Shown here piece after piece: positions 9,309-18,475 of a stretch of DNA of 64,000 nucleotides. Below the pieces are notes generated by a model that was not told the DNA's origin, made no database searches, and saw only the letters and a list, made by a program, of their open reading frames with translations. Source of the DNA: JBKQVT01 sp963804825 (GTDB lineage: Bacteria > Planctomycetota > Planctomycetia > Pirellulales > Thermoguttaceae); NCBI GenBank assembly GCA_963804825.1, contig CAWDRV010000002.1, positions 1 to 64,000 of the forward strand, read 5' to 3'. The number at the start of each line of letters is the position of its first letter. The first letter of the stretch is position 1. The position numbers and the translations under genes are program-made.

Positions 9309-9446
9309 GTGAGCCTCAAGGGAAAGATCGCCATTGTGACCGAGGCGAGCCGTGGCATTGGGCGGGCCATCGAACCTCGCTTCGCAAAGGACGGGGAATT
9401 GGGGGCAATAGGCATCACGGTGAACGCAATCGCCCCTGGCCTGCCC
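9309..9446 (+). pseudogene. Short-chain dehydrogenase/reductase remnant with internal deletion
   Basis: Starts properly: GTG at 9309 with AGGAG 6 bases upstream, then LKGKIAIVTEASRGIGRAI, the SDR Rossmann start (TGxxxGIG with Gly replaced by Glu). About 14 residues later it jumps to LGAIGITVNAIAPGL, which in intact SDRs of about 250 residues lies near position 175. The middle of the enzyme, including the NNAG and the catalytic Ser/Tyr-Lys region, is missing, and the rest does not resemble an SDR C-terminus. It cannot be a working enzyme. The scar suggests one deletion of roughly 400 bp in an ancestral gene divergent from the kinase. Confidence 0.8.
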
Positions 9447-9568
9447 CCTATATCTCCCCTGGCTCGCACCGGAACTGATCCCAGAGGCGTTGGCAGCGGC
9501 TCTCGTAAATCATCTCGTAGAGTTCCTCCCGATCGGGGTAAAGTTCGAGGCATGTACTGGGTGGCCCG

Positions 9569-10549
<981 letters not shown>

Positions 10550-10604
10550 AGTACCCTCCTGATCCTTGGTCTTTTGCCTGACGAGAACGCCGCCAAGGTA
10601 TTGT

Positions 10605-10633
10605 ATGTTATCCGCCGTTCAGACCGCTGGCAA
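10605..10633 (-). promoter_or_regulatory. Candidate promoter of the aldo/keto reductase gene
   Basis: TTGCCA (10633-10628), 17-bp spacer, TAACAT (10610-10605), 55 bp upstream of the ATG. The rest of 10550-10779 shows nothing else recognisable. Confidence 0.4.
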
Positions 10634-10779
10634 CGCGCCTACCGGCCAGCTTACACGCCGTCGCGGCAGCACCTCGCCCCACAGGCTGTTGCGGAGGTCG
10701 TACCGCGACACCCATGACCGAAAAAGTGAAATTAAGGCTGTGGAGGATTTCCGCCCCGGTCATCGTGTCCCGCCTCCCG

Positions 10780-12001
10780 TTACTTAGCCGGCTTGGTCAG
10801 GCGTCCCATGAACAGGATGCTCTCGGCCTTCGTGTCACGAATCAAAAACAGGAAGGGGTGATCGGCGCGGAACACCGGAATGGGCTCTAAGCGGCGCACC
10901 GCCATCGCCCGGATCACCACGCCGGTGGCAGCGGCAGCCTCCGTGCCCTCCTCGTTGACATCCACGTACGCCTTGTGGAGCACGGCCGAGAGGTGCAGAT
11001 TCTCCACGCTGCTGATGCCCGTGAAGTCGGCCTCCCGAGAGAATGCGCGCTTCAGCCCCATCGCCTCCAATGTTGGCTTCAGTCCGAAGGAAGATTCCAT
11101 CTTGAATCTGGGCAAGAAGGTGTCAACCTTTCGGGGGCGTAGCTTCGATAGCAGCGATGCCAGCTTTTCGACCGTAACCAATTTTTCCAGCTCCGGCAGG
11201 CCGTCCGCTTTCTTCGGCAACAGCACGACCATCGACAGTTCACGGCCCGCATACGTAAGTTCCAGCACCTGGAATGTCTCCTCCTCCGCGTAGCCCAGAG
11301 TCGCCTGCTGGTGCATCAGCGGCACCTTCACCTTCTCCTGAGCCGAGACTGTGAAGTCCTCCTCCCGCGTGTTCTGCTTACGAAACGGCTGCACCCAGTC
11401 CCCCTTGAAATAGACGGCATTGGTCAGCACCAGCCGGGTCATGGCATCGAGCGCTCTCGACGGGATAAGGTTTTGAATCTTGCCGTTGGTCTGCTCCTCC
11501 ACCCACTGGTTGATCTCCCGGCTGGCAGCCTCCGCCTGGGCAAAGTCCACAAGCAGCATTTCGGCCCCGTACTGCTGGCGCAGTCAGGGTGAGAAACTCC
11601 GAGCGGATCGGAAAGCCCTTCTGGCCCCATAGCCGATTGGCCACGCGGAGCTGGTAGGCCCGCTTCTCGCCCACCGCATTCCACTGCGTCAGGAGTTGAT
11701 GATAATGGGCGTGGGCCTGCGACTGGTTCTTGTCGAGGTGTAGTACCTTGGCCATCTCGGCCTGGGTTGGGCCACGCGCACCGGCGTCCGTCATGGTCAA
11801 TGCCAGCGCGATGCTGGTGGGCGAGAAGAAGAGGTTCTTGCCCGTCTGTTCCCGGTCTAACTGGACGTACAAGTCCACGGCGAACTGGTTGTCGCCTTGG
11901 ACGATGGTGGCGCTGTCAGACGGCTTCATCTTCTCGGCGAACGTCTCGCGGCTCATGGTGACCCCCACAGAAAAAAGCAGCAGGCCCAAAACTAGTCGCA
12001 T
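10780..12001 (-). pseudogene. Secreted inhibitory-type serpin, split by a one-base insertion
   Basis: Serpins trap serine (sometimes papain-like) proteases by a suicide mechanism. ATG at 12001 has GGAGG 7 bases upstream and begins MRLVLGLLLFSVGV, a signal peptide, so the protein is exported. The N-terminal part shows NLFFSPTSIALALTMTDAGA; the C-terminal part shows LVLTNAVYFKGDW and the hinge EEGTEAAAATG, the small-residue pattern of inhibitory serpins. Counting from the hinge puts P1 near Met in IRAMAVRR. The family C-terminus HPFLFLIRDTKAESILFMGRL is intact. At about 11582 one extra base (an ACTGCGC string where ACTCGC would give Leu-Thr-Arg-Gln-Gln-Tyr-Gly-Ala) splits the reading frame; the downstream frame is open from 11559 to 10780. 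Everything else looks healthy, so a recent mutation or a sequencing error is likely. Confidence 0.88.
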
Positions 12002-12197
12002 GGAGTTCCTCCCGCTGAAACGGAACATGGTCGTGGACAAGAGACTTCCCTGCACCCATGATTCTATCGCTGGCCGGGCGATTGGTCGAGCACCTTCGTT
12101 GTTAAGCTAAGCAATCTCCGTTTACAGCTTCTTGCAGGCCCGCTGGCGGCATCTCTGGCGGGAAGGCAATTTTGGTGGCCGGATGCCTGAAAGCCTC

Positions 12198-12638
12198 TCA
12201 GATAGAGCCGCCAAAATAGGCATAAGTTGCCCAGAGTGGCCCCACCTCATCATCGCTGAACCCACGGTGAATGCCCGAGCCGATCACCTGATTGCAGACC
12301 CACATCCGGGCACCGAGACGGCTTCGCACACTGAAGAACACAGTCTCGTAGCACTTGACGACATCGGGCGGTAAGTCACACTGGGCACCGATCGCTTCAT
12401 CCGTCTGGCCAGCCAGCAGTTGGGCCTCGACCTCCCATCGCCGCGGACCGTCCTGCTCAACAATCGCATGGGCGGCGGCCAGCCACGGCCAGCGATGCCT
12501 TACGGCGGCCTGCTCCGGCTCGTCGTGGGCGGCCGCCGCGGCCGCCAGGTAGGCGGCGCAGTCCACAATCGCTGGATCATTCGCTGGCCGAGCGCACCGT
12601 ACACGTTCACTGCCGAGTGGGTTACGCGGAAGGACCAC
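12198..12638 (-). CDS. Conserved hypothetical protein, planctomycete type
   Basis: About 146 residues from a GTG at 12638. The C-terminal half has the pattern RRWEVEAQLLAG-x-TDEAI and DVVKCYETVFFSVRSRL. I associate this with small planctomycete proteins of unknown function whose helical region looks like a sigma-factor or helix-turn-helix segment (an impression, not a match). The reading frame is open upstream to a stop at about 12687 (ADRTLVVLPRNP), with no good ribosome site at the GTG, so the N-terminus may be longer or lost. There are no signal peptide or membrane segments. Function unknown. Confidence 0.6.
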   Translation of the reverse strand: MVLPRNPLGSERVRCARPANDPAIVDCAAYLAAAAAAHDEPEQAAVRHRWPWLAAAHAIVEQDGPRRWEVEAQLLAGQTDEAIGAQCDLPPDVVKCYETVFFSVRSRLGARMWVCNQVIGSGIHRGFSDDEVGPLWATYAYFGGSI

Positions 12639-12725
12639 AAGTGTCCGATCCGCGCTGGGAACACGTGTCGCCAGATCGTCTCATTTGATGGTCACTTAAT
12701 GGGTTGTCCCACGCACCACGAGCAC

Positions 12726-14174
12726 CTATTTCTTGTACCCGGAGCTATGAACGGAATCTCCAAAGCCGCCGCCCATGCCGCCCATGCCGCCGAAGCCCGC
12801 GGAAAAGGACGTGACCTTTTCTGAATCCCGCTTGGTAACGACCAGGCCGCCTTGGCCCTTGCTGTTCTTTTCCACATTGGCCCGCATGGCGGCAAGCAGG
12901 AAGTCTCGTGCGTCCGCCGGCGTGCAGACCTTTTTCGCCTCCGGTTTTTCGGCCACGGCGAAGGCGTCTAGGGCGTGGCTCTTGAGCAACTTGGGCCACA
13001 GCTTCTCGAAAAGCGGCGTCGATTGGAACACGTCCACCGCCTCAGCCTTGCCGTTGATGGCCACGATGGCCCCCACCACCTGCTTGTGCTCGGCCACGGG
13101 CCGCTGCAGCTTATCGACATAGGCCTGGAGCTTTTTGAGCACCTTGGGGTCGGTGTAGTTGGCCGTGAAGGCGTCGCTGGCGGTCTGGATGCCGGAGGCG
13201 GCGTTTGCCTGACCGACGTTGTCCCAGACCGCCCCTTGACCCTGACCAGACTGCACAGCCACCCGCGCGTCCTTGCTCAGGTTCCCGGCGTGGGCCACGA
13301 ACTTGCCCTTCTTGGCTTCCTGGGCCAATTCTTTGCGGGCCTTGGCGTCCATCGGTTTATCGGACGGACTGGCCAGCTTGTCTACGGCCGCTTCCGTCTC
13401 CGCATCATCGCGTGCAGCCCAGCGGCCGCTCTCGACGCAATAGACCTCAATCTTCACCGCCTTCTTGCCGGGCGGAATGATCGACTCCTGACCGATCGCC
13501 CGGTCCTGCTGGCCGCCGAAGATGATCTCGCCGGGCATGAGATAGAGCGGCTTGGTGGAGCGGTTGATGATCATCAAGTAATTGACGTCCGCAGACTCCA
13601 GCCCCTCCGAATCGGCGGGAGCTTGGTTGTTGGCCTGAGGGCCTGCATGTTGTTGGACCTGCGGCTGCGCGGGCGCCGGTCGGGCATGAGCCTCGGCGGG
13701 GGTGCGAGAAGCCGGCGGTTGCGGCGCGGGCGTGGGTGGGGAATTGGGCGGCAGTGTCGGCCGTTCGTCCTGCGACGACGGCTTCGTCACCGGGCCCGAC
13801 TCCTGCTCTCCCTTCGGCCTTGCTTGCGCCGGCCGCTCCGCCGAGGGCGGTGCCGGGACAGGTTGCACAGCGGCCGCACCCGGCTCCGCGCCGACCTCAT
13901 AGACCTCAACCAGCTTGGCCTTCAGGCCGTCGTCCAGCGTCAAGTAGCGGTCCTCGTTCTTAAGCGTTTTGGTCGCCACAGGGAAGACAGTCAGGTTCTG
14001 GTAGCGGACTGGATCGCCAATGACGAACTCACCGAGTCCGTCCGTCTTGGCCTGGGCTGCGGCTGGTTTTGCCGGTGGCTGCTGTGGGGCCGGCGGATCC
14101 TTAGCCACGGCCGATAGGCCGGCAACAGCTGCCAACGTGCAGGCCGCTAGCGCGAGCGCAACGAGACGTTGCAT
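12726..14174 (-). CDS. Secreted ARPP-1-type domain protein
   Basis: 482 residues. The signal peptide is MQRLVALALAACTLAAVAG with cleavage near SAVA-KD; AGGAGG lies 7 bases before ATG 14174. The first conserved block (NLTVFPVATKTL, then RYLTLDDGLKAKLVEVYEV, residues 60-94) and the second (YLMIINRSTKPLYLMPGEII then GGQQDRAIGQESIIPPGKK and VESGRW, 198-252) together match my memory of the ARPP-1 family, named for association with rhodanese/phosphatase proteins and without known activity. Between them sits a Pro/Ala-rich linker (98-190). The C-terminus is Gly/Met rich (GGMGGMGGGFGDS). It is probably periplasmic or extracellular. Function unknown; the family assignment is moderately sure. Confidence 0.8.
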   Translation of the reverse strand: MQRLVALALAACTLAAVAGLSAVAKDPPAPQQPPAKPAAAQAKTDGLGEFVIGDPVRYQNLTVFPVATKTLKNEDRYLTLDDGLKAKLVEVYEVGAEPGAAAVQPVPAPPSAERPAQARPKGEQESGPVTKPSSQDERPTLPPNSPPTPAPQPPASRTPAEAHARPAPAQPQVQQHAGPQANNQAPADSEGLESADVNYLMIINRSTKPLYLMPGEIIFGGQQDRAIGQESIIPPGKKAVKIEVYCVESGRWAARDDAETEAAVDKLASPSDKPMDAKARKELAQEAKKGKFVAHAGNLSKDARVAVQSGQGQGAVWDNVGQANAASGIQTASDAFTANYTDPKVLKKLQAYVDKLQRPVAEHKQVVGAIVAINGKAEAVDVFQSTPLFEKLWPKLLKSHALDAFAVAEKPEAKKVCTPADARDFLLAAMRANVEKNSKGQGGLVVTKRDSEKVTSFSAGFGGMGGMGGGFGDSVHSSGYKK

Positions 14175-14535
14175 GGGACACCTCCTCTCAAAGATGGTTG
14201 TTGGAACTCCGCAGGCCAGGCTTCGCCTAACCTACAAGAGTTCATATTGCAGGGGAGCCGAGTTCCGGATCGGCTCCCTTCACTGCCAGGGCCATCAATC
14301 GCGGCCGGTCAAGCCGCGGAACTGCGCAACCTAGACCTCAACGCTACTAAGCCGCCGCGCCGTGAGTTCAGCCCGAGAAGAGCCCACTAACATTCTCATT
14401 CTAGCACAGTCATATCGTGCCGCAATAACCCATTTGAGGGCGTTCCGACAGATCGGCCCCCAAAGGTTGGCCCCTACGAAATCTTGTCCTATTTTTTTCG
14501 CTTAAGTGGTGGAGAAATGGAGGTCCTGGTGATGG
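14175..14535. other. Intergenic region with hairpin and a promoter
   Basis: No gene seen. It contains a 9-bp-stem hairpin, GGGAGCCGA / TCGGCTCCC with an 8-base loop (14253-14278), without a T run, so only a weak terminator candidate. It also contains the promoter described separately at 14398-14425. Confidence 0.5.
14398..14425 (-). promoter_or_regulatory. Candidate promoter of the ARPP-1-type gene
   Basis: TTGCGG (14425-14420), 16-bp spacer, TAGAAT (14403-14398), 224 bp upstream of the ATG at 14174. String match only. Confidence 0.4.
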
Positions 14536-14610
14536 TTAACAGGCCGAGTTCCAGCAGGCGTTGCCGACGACCGCGGACACCAGAAACAAAACTGCCGACG
14601 CTATTCTCAT
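14536..14610 (-). pseudogene. Orphan signal peptide: 5' remnant of a third tandem gene
   Basis: ATG at 14610 begins MRIASAVLFLVSAVVGNACW and stops 24 codons in. It copies the signal peptide of the HAF gene (MKIASAVALLASLVAGSAWG) together with its upstream spacer (GGACTTTTT..CAACGGAGACGTTC). The rest of this former gene is gone. It is now read in frame as the tail of the HAF protein. Confidence 0.75.
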
Positions 14611-15726
14611 CGAACGTCTCCGTTGAAGGAAAAAGTCCTGCGAGGACCACCTCCGGCGCCAGCCGTAGCCCAGCAGCCCGATCGCGCCAACGCCCAGCAG
14701 GGCGGGGGTGGAGGGTTCGGGGATGGGGGTGAGCAGGAAGGCATGAGTATATCCGTTGGGGTTGGTCCCGTAGCCCACGATCCACCCATTATCGTTGATG
14801 GCCATTGCGTCCGTGAGCGTCCATTTCGACGACGAGATCATGCTGTTTAGGTCCTGCATGGTCCCATTGCCGTACACAAAGGCGCGGGAGTAATTCCCGG
14901 CAATGTCGGCAAAGCCCACCACTTGTCCGACATCGTTGATGCCGTAAGCGGTGCTGTCATCGCCGCCGAGGGTCCCCAGGTCTTTCATAATTCCGTTGGT
15001 GTAGAGAAAGGCGTGGTAGGCGGTCCCGCCGCTGATATCGGATTCGCCCACCACTTGCCCGCCGGCGTTGATCGCCTCGGCGCCGCTGTTATTGCCGCCG
15101 AGGGTGCCGAGGTCCTTCATGACCCCGCCGGTGTAGAGGAAGGCGTTCTCGGCGGCATCGCCGGTGGTGGAGGCGAAACCCACCACTTGCCCGTTGTCGT
15201 TGATGCCGTCGGCCCAACTATAGGAGCCGCCGAAGGTCCCAAGGTTCTTCATGGTTCCGCCGCTATAGAGGAAAGCGTTCGAGTAACCGCCGCTGGCGCT
15301 GGCCCCGCCCACCACTTGTCCGTTGTTATTGATGGCGTATGCGGAGCCGCTATAACCGCCCATCGCCCCGATGTCCGTCATGGTCCCGCTGCTGTAGAGA
15401 AACGGGTGCGAAAGGCCGCCGCTGGTGAAGGACGAGCCCACGACCTGCCCCCTTGCGTTGATGGCGTAGGCGGTACTGCCGGAGTTGTATGGTGCGCCGA
15501 GGGTCCCAAGATTCGTCATAGTCCCGTTGCTGTAGAGGAAGGCGTTGGGAACGTTCGCGAGGGTATAGGCTCCGCCCACCACCTGCCCGCTGTCATTGAT
15601 GCCATAGGCATTGCTGAGATTCACCCCGAGCGTGCCCAGGTCGGTCACGGTGTATTCGACCGTATTGCCCCAGGCGCTGCCCGCAACCAGGGACGCTAGA
15701 AGCGCAACTGCCGACGCTATTTTCAT
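14536..15726 (-). CDS. Extracellular HAF-repeat protein with PEP-CTERM anchor (stop-loss extended)
   Basis: ATG at 15726 (MKIASAVALLASLVAG, signal peptide) with GGAG 8 bases upstream. The body is about seven repeats of some 45 residues of the pattern AYGINDSGQVVG...AFLY-x-GTM-x-LGTLGG, the HAF repeat, expected to make a propeller or solenoid. Then follows a PEP-CTERM anchor: IPEPSTPALLGVGAIGLLGY and WRRR. A normal gene would stop right there. The neighbouring gene at 15752 has TCG-TAG-GAC at this place, whereas here it is TCG-CAG-GAC (14640-14638), so translation continues 36 residues into the orphan signal peptide of a lost gene. The tail adds a second hydrophobic helix after the anchor, which could disturb sorting. 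It lies 25 bp downstream of the 15752 gene and is probably co-transcribed with it. Confidence 0.9.
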   Translation of the reverse strand: MKIASAVALLASLVAGSAWGNTVEYTVTDLGTLGVNLSNAYGINDSGQVVGGAYTLANVPNAFLYSNGTMTNLGTLGAPYNSGSTAYAINARGQVVGSSFTSGGLSHPFLYSSGTMTDIGAMGGYSGSAYAINNNGQVVGGASASGGYSNAFLYSGGTMKNLGTFGGSYSWADGINDNGQVVGFASTTGDAAENAFLYTGGVMKDLGTLGGNNSGAEAINAGGQVVGESDISGGTAYHAFLYTNGIMKDLGTLGGDDSTAYGINDVGQVVGFADIAGNYSRAFVYGNGTMQDLNSMISSSKWTLTDAMAINDNGWIVGYGTNPNGYTHAFLLTPIPEPSTPALLGVGAIGLLGYGWRRRWSSQDFFLQRRRSMRIASAVLFLVSAVVGNACWNSAC

Positions 15727-15751
15727 TGAACGTCTCCGTTGAAAAAAAGTC

Positions 15752-17515
15752 CTACGAGGCCCGCCTCCGCCGCCACGCCCAGCCCAGCAGCCCGATCGCG
15801 CCGATACCCAGCAGGGCGAAGGTGGAGGGTTCGGGCACAACCACGAGGTCGATGTAGCCCCCTACGGTCGTCAGCGAGTACGTTTCACCGACCGGGGCTG
15901 TGGGAAGATCGAAATTGCTGAGCACCGGCGTGCCGAAACTGCCGCCGATCAGCGGGTATTCGCCAGGTGTCGTCGGGGGATTTGCGCCGAACGTGATGGG
16001 CGTGCCCTGGCCAACGGTGAGCCCATTGGTGATCGTCAGCAGGTCGCCGCTTCCACCGGGCGTGGTCAGGTCGAAGTTGAGCGTGAGGTTCGAGGAGGTG
16101 AGCAGGCTGCCGATGGTCAGAGGGCCAATCGAGCCGACGCCGCCGGGGGCGATTACGGAGGCGATGGAACCGGCCTGGACGACGCCCGAGATCGAACCGC
16201 CGCTCGGGCCACTGGCCAGCGTCCCGCCGTTGAGGGTCACGTTGCCGCTTCCGGTGGCGGAGCCGTTAGACCCATTGGCCGCCTCCAGGATGCCGGCGTC
16301 AACCGTCGTGCCACCACTGTAGATGTTGGAGCCGGCCAGGATCAGCGCCCCGGCATCTGTTTTCGTGAGGCCGCCGGGCCCGGAAAGCGAGCCAGAGAAC
16401 GTCAGGGTATGTCCGGCAGTGTCCACGGCGGCATTGCCGCCACTGCCGGTCAATGTCATGGGCACGGTCGTTGAGAACGATGCGCCGGCCTGGAGCGTGC
16501 CGCCGCCGAAGTTGAAGGCCGCCGTACCGGAGCCCGCGACGAGTCCCGTGAGATTCAGTAGGCCGCCGTTGAGGTTGTACGCGCCCGACGATCCGGCGGA
16601 GTAGGCCAGTGAGAGGGTAGGCAGCGTACAAGTGCCGCCGGTTTGCGTAAATATTCCGGCAGCGTTATCGCCGATGACGGCGGTACCTGTAACGGAGAGA
16701 CTGCCCACTCCCCCTAGATCATACGTTCCCAGGCACGTGTCTAACGTGGTGGCAACCCAACCGAGGTAGAGCCCGCCATTGGTGATCGAGTTGGTGCCAC
16801 CGGTCTGTGTGAAGACAGGCGTGCCGTTATCCGAGCCGATATACTCAGCGGCCGCCACCATCAACCCCGAGTTGAGATTACACACCGCGCTATTGCCGCC
16901 GCCCCCCAAGCTGAGCTCACCATAATTTCCGAGTGAGGCGGTTCCGCCGCTCTGTGTGAACGTGCCGGAGTAGTCAGATATCCCACCGAACGAAGTGTTC
17001 AACAGGCCACCACGAAGGTCATATGTCCCGAGGGAGCTGATCGATGGCGACCCGTTACAAATCCCGCCGGTTTGGATAAAGTCCCCCACGCCGTCGTTGC
17101 CCACCGCGATCCCTTCCAGCCCGGCGTTGAGGACGCCGCCCTGCAGATTGTAAGTGCCGCTAGACCCGTAGCCAACAATGACTTCTTCCGAATTTGTGTT
17201 GGTTCCTCCGGACTGGGTAAAGTACCCCGTCTCGACACGCATTACATACGTGGCGAGGCTGCCGCCCGTCATTAGAATGTTCCCGCTTCCTCCAAGCGAG
17301 AGGATGTAGCACATTTCCCCCGTCTTTGTGATCGTTACTGTCCCGCCGTTGTTGATATCGGCGGTGCTGCTAGCGGTTGGAACGCCGCCGCTCCAGTCCG
17401 TCGCGACCGACCAATCACCTGTCCCGGCCAGAGTCCAGGTGTCGTCGGCCCGAGCCGGCGGACAAGACAAGAGCAAGAGCGCCGCCGCGGCAAAGCCAAA
17501 GAACCGAACTCTCAC
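15752..17515 (-). CDS. Secreted beta-helix protein with FTQTGG repeats and PEP-CTERM anchor
   Basis: GTG at 17515 is chosen because GGGGAGG lies 7 bases upstream and the signal peptide (VRVRFFGFAAAALLLLSCPP ending ARA) follows. The first two thirds are short repeats of the pattern GTFTQTGGTNS...TYDLGGG, the T5SS/PEP-CTERM-associated type. Next come a strand-repeat block (GGLTKTDAGALILAGSNIYS), a segment LTLNFDLTTPGGSGDLLTI and the anchor VPEPSTFALLGIGAIGLLGW plus AWRRRR. It is probably a surface-attached fibre or matrix protein. It is a close paralogue of the plus-strand gene at 30504, with the same modules in the same order. A sigma70-like promoter at 17726-17754 and the conserved leader box at 17626-17641 precede it. 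Confidence 0.88.
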   Translation of the reverse strand: MRVRFFGFAAAALLLLSCPPARADDTWTLAGTGDWSVATDWSGGVPTASSTADINNGGTVTITKTGEMCYILSLGGSGNILMTGGSLATYVMRVETGYFTQSGGTNTNSEEVIVGYGSSGTYNLQGGVLNAGLEGIAVGNDGVGDFIQTGGICNGSPSISSLGTYDLRGGLLNTSFGGISDYSGTFTQSGGTASLGNYGELSLGGGGNSAVCNLNSGLMVAAAEYIGSDNGTPVFTQTGGTNSITNGGLYLGWVATTLDTCLGTYDLGGVGSLSVTGTAVIGDNAAGIFTQTGGTCTLPTLSLAYSAGSSGAYNLNGGLLNLTGLVAGSGTAAFNFGGGTLQAGASFSTTVPMTLTGSGGNAAVDTAGHTLTFSGSLSGPGGLTKTDAGALILAGSNIYSGGTTVDAGILEAANGSNGSATGSGNVTLNGGTLASGPSGGSISGVVQAGSIASVIAPGGVGSIGPLTIGSLLTSSNLTLNFDLTTPGGSGDLLTITNGLTVGQGTPITFGANPPTTPGEYPLIGGSFGTPVLSNFDLPTAPVGETYSLTTVGGYIDLVVVPEPSTFALLGIGAIGLLGWAWRRRRAS

Positions 17516-17625
17516 CGAACACCTCCCCTGAAGAAAAGCCTCGCGGCACTCGCTCAAGGCCGGGGAAGGGTGACGCAGCGTCAAGAGACACAAGGCAGCG
17601 AACGCCTTCCCGGCCAGTGGGCGAG

Positions 17626-17641
17626 AACCGAACGCTGCCTC
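17626..17641 (-). promoter_or_regulatory. Conserved leader box GAGGCAGCGTTCGGTT
   Basis: Second exact copy of the 16-mer, between the promoter and GTG start of the FTQTGG-repeat gene. The following sequence (CTCGCCCACTGGCCGGGAAG) is diverged from the other two copies. Confidence 0.5.
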
Positions 17642-17725
17642 GTGATAATTGAGTGGTCTGCGTGGCGAACAAGCCCGGAGCACGCCTCCCCGGAGTGGTC
17701 CGCCATCGCGGGATTCGCACCCCTC

Positions 17726-17754
17726 AGTTTATCGGGTTACAAAAACGGCGTCAA
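17726..17754 (-). promoter_or_regulatory. Sigma70-type promoter of the FTQTGG-repeat gene
   Basis: TTGACG (17754-17749), 17-bp spacer, TAAACT (17731-17726). It has the same spacing as the promoters at 5782, 18447 and 30237. Confidence 0.5.
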
Positions 17755-17952
17755 GCATTTGGCAGGGACGCGGCGAAAACAGGCCTGCCTGGCAATCTCG
17801 GCAAATTCGCCCGGCGCGATATAATGAACCTACGTATATGACTTAGCGTCAGGCGGTTTTCTGGTCCGCCTGTCCGCCGCCCTGGATTGCCGGGGCCGCA
17901 CTCCGTAGCTCGGAGCCACCAGCACAAGTCCCTGTGCTTGAGGTGCGCTCCG

Positions 17953-18450
17953 ATGCAAATCGAAATACGGAAAGTCTCCGACATCAAGCCCTACCCGGGC
18001 AATCCCCGCCAGAACAACGCCGCGGTCGATGCCGTGGCTGAGTCGATCCGCCAGTTCGGCTTTCGCCAGCCCATCGTCGTCGATGCCGAGGGGGTGATCA
18101 TCTGCGGCCACATCGCCGCCTATGGCCGCAAGAGGCGGAAGTGGCTGTCCCAGTTTCTCGACCTGAAAAGCGGCATCCCCTCGCACGATCGGTTCAATGC
18201 GATTCTGGGCGCGATCAAGCCCGCCGAGTTCGAGGTGTGCCTGCTCAGTTGGATCACCGCGCTGCACGAGATCACCGACGGCCAAGTCGTGGCTGTCGAT
18301 GGCAAGACCCTTCGCCGCAGCTTCGACGCCGCCACGAGCAAGTCGGCCATTCCCATGGTCGGCGCCTGGGCGACCGCCAACCAGATCAGCCTCGGGCAAG
18401 TGGTCGTCGAGAAGAAGAGCAACGAAATCACGGCGAACCATGGTCATTGA
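17953..18450 (+). pseudogene. Chimera of a ParB-like N-terminus and an ISAs1-family transposase fragment
   Basis: From ATG 17953 the first about 55 residues are a ParB N-terminal-type domain (IRKVSDIKPYPGNPRQNN...IRQFGFRQPIVVDAEGVIIC, then GH). At GHIAAYGRKRRKWLSQF the frame switches without a break into ISAs1-type transposase: SGIPSHDRFNAILGAIKP, FEVCLLSWITALHE, and VVAVDGKTLRRSFD carrying the first catalytic Asp of the DDE triad. It ends at KKSNEITANHGH, long before the remaining DDE residues. Both halves are therefore truncated: the ParB domain lacks its partner (often a methyltransferase) and the transposase lacks both ends. It cannot transpose. The stop codon falls inside the -35 box of the next gene's promoter, so the IS end or a deletion lies exactly there. 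Confidence 0.85.
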
Positions 18451-18475
18451 CAGAAATTTCCAAAGCTGTTACATT
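18447..18475 (+). promoter_or_regulatory. Sigma70-type promoter of the second protease gene
   Basis: TTGACA (18447-18452), 17-bp spacer, TACATT (18470-18475), then a GC-rich leader of 250 bp. The spacer starts GAAATT as in the promoter of the paralogue at 5782. The leader (18476-18724) holds no gene. Confidence 0.6.

Larger units (their letters stand above)
17516..17952. other. Intergenic region between divergent units
   Basis: Holds the leader and promoter of the minus-strand gene (separate entries). Within the leader, AGGCAGCG of the shared box can pair with CGCTGCCT about 40 bases further on. A TATAAT at 17820-17825 (plus strand) has no good -35. The rest, 17830-17952, shows nothing recognisable. 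Confidence 0.5.

Noticed and set aside
14253..14278. Hairpin as a rho-independent terminator of the HAF gene
   Set aside because: No T run and 258 bp past the stop codon; kept only as a note in the intergenic entry.
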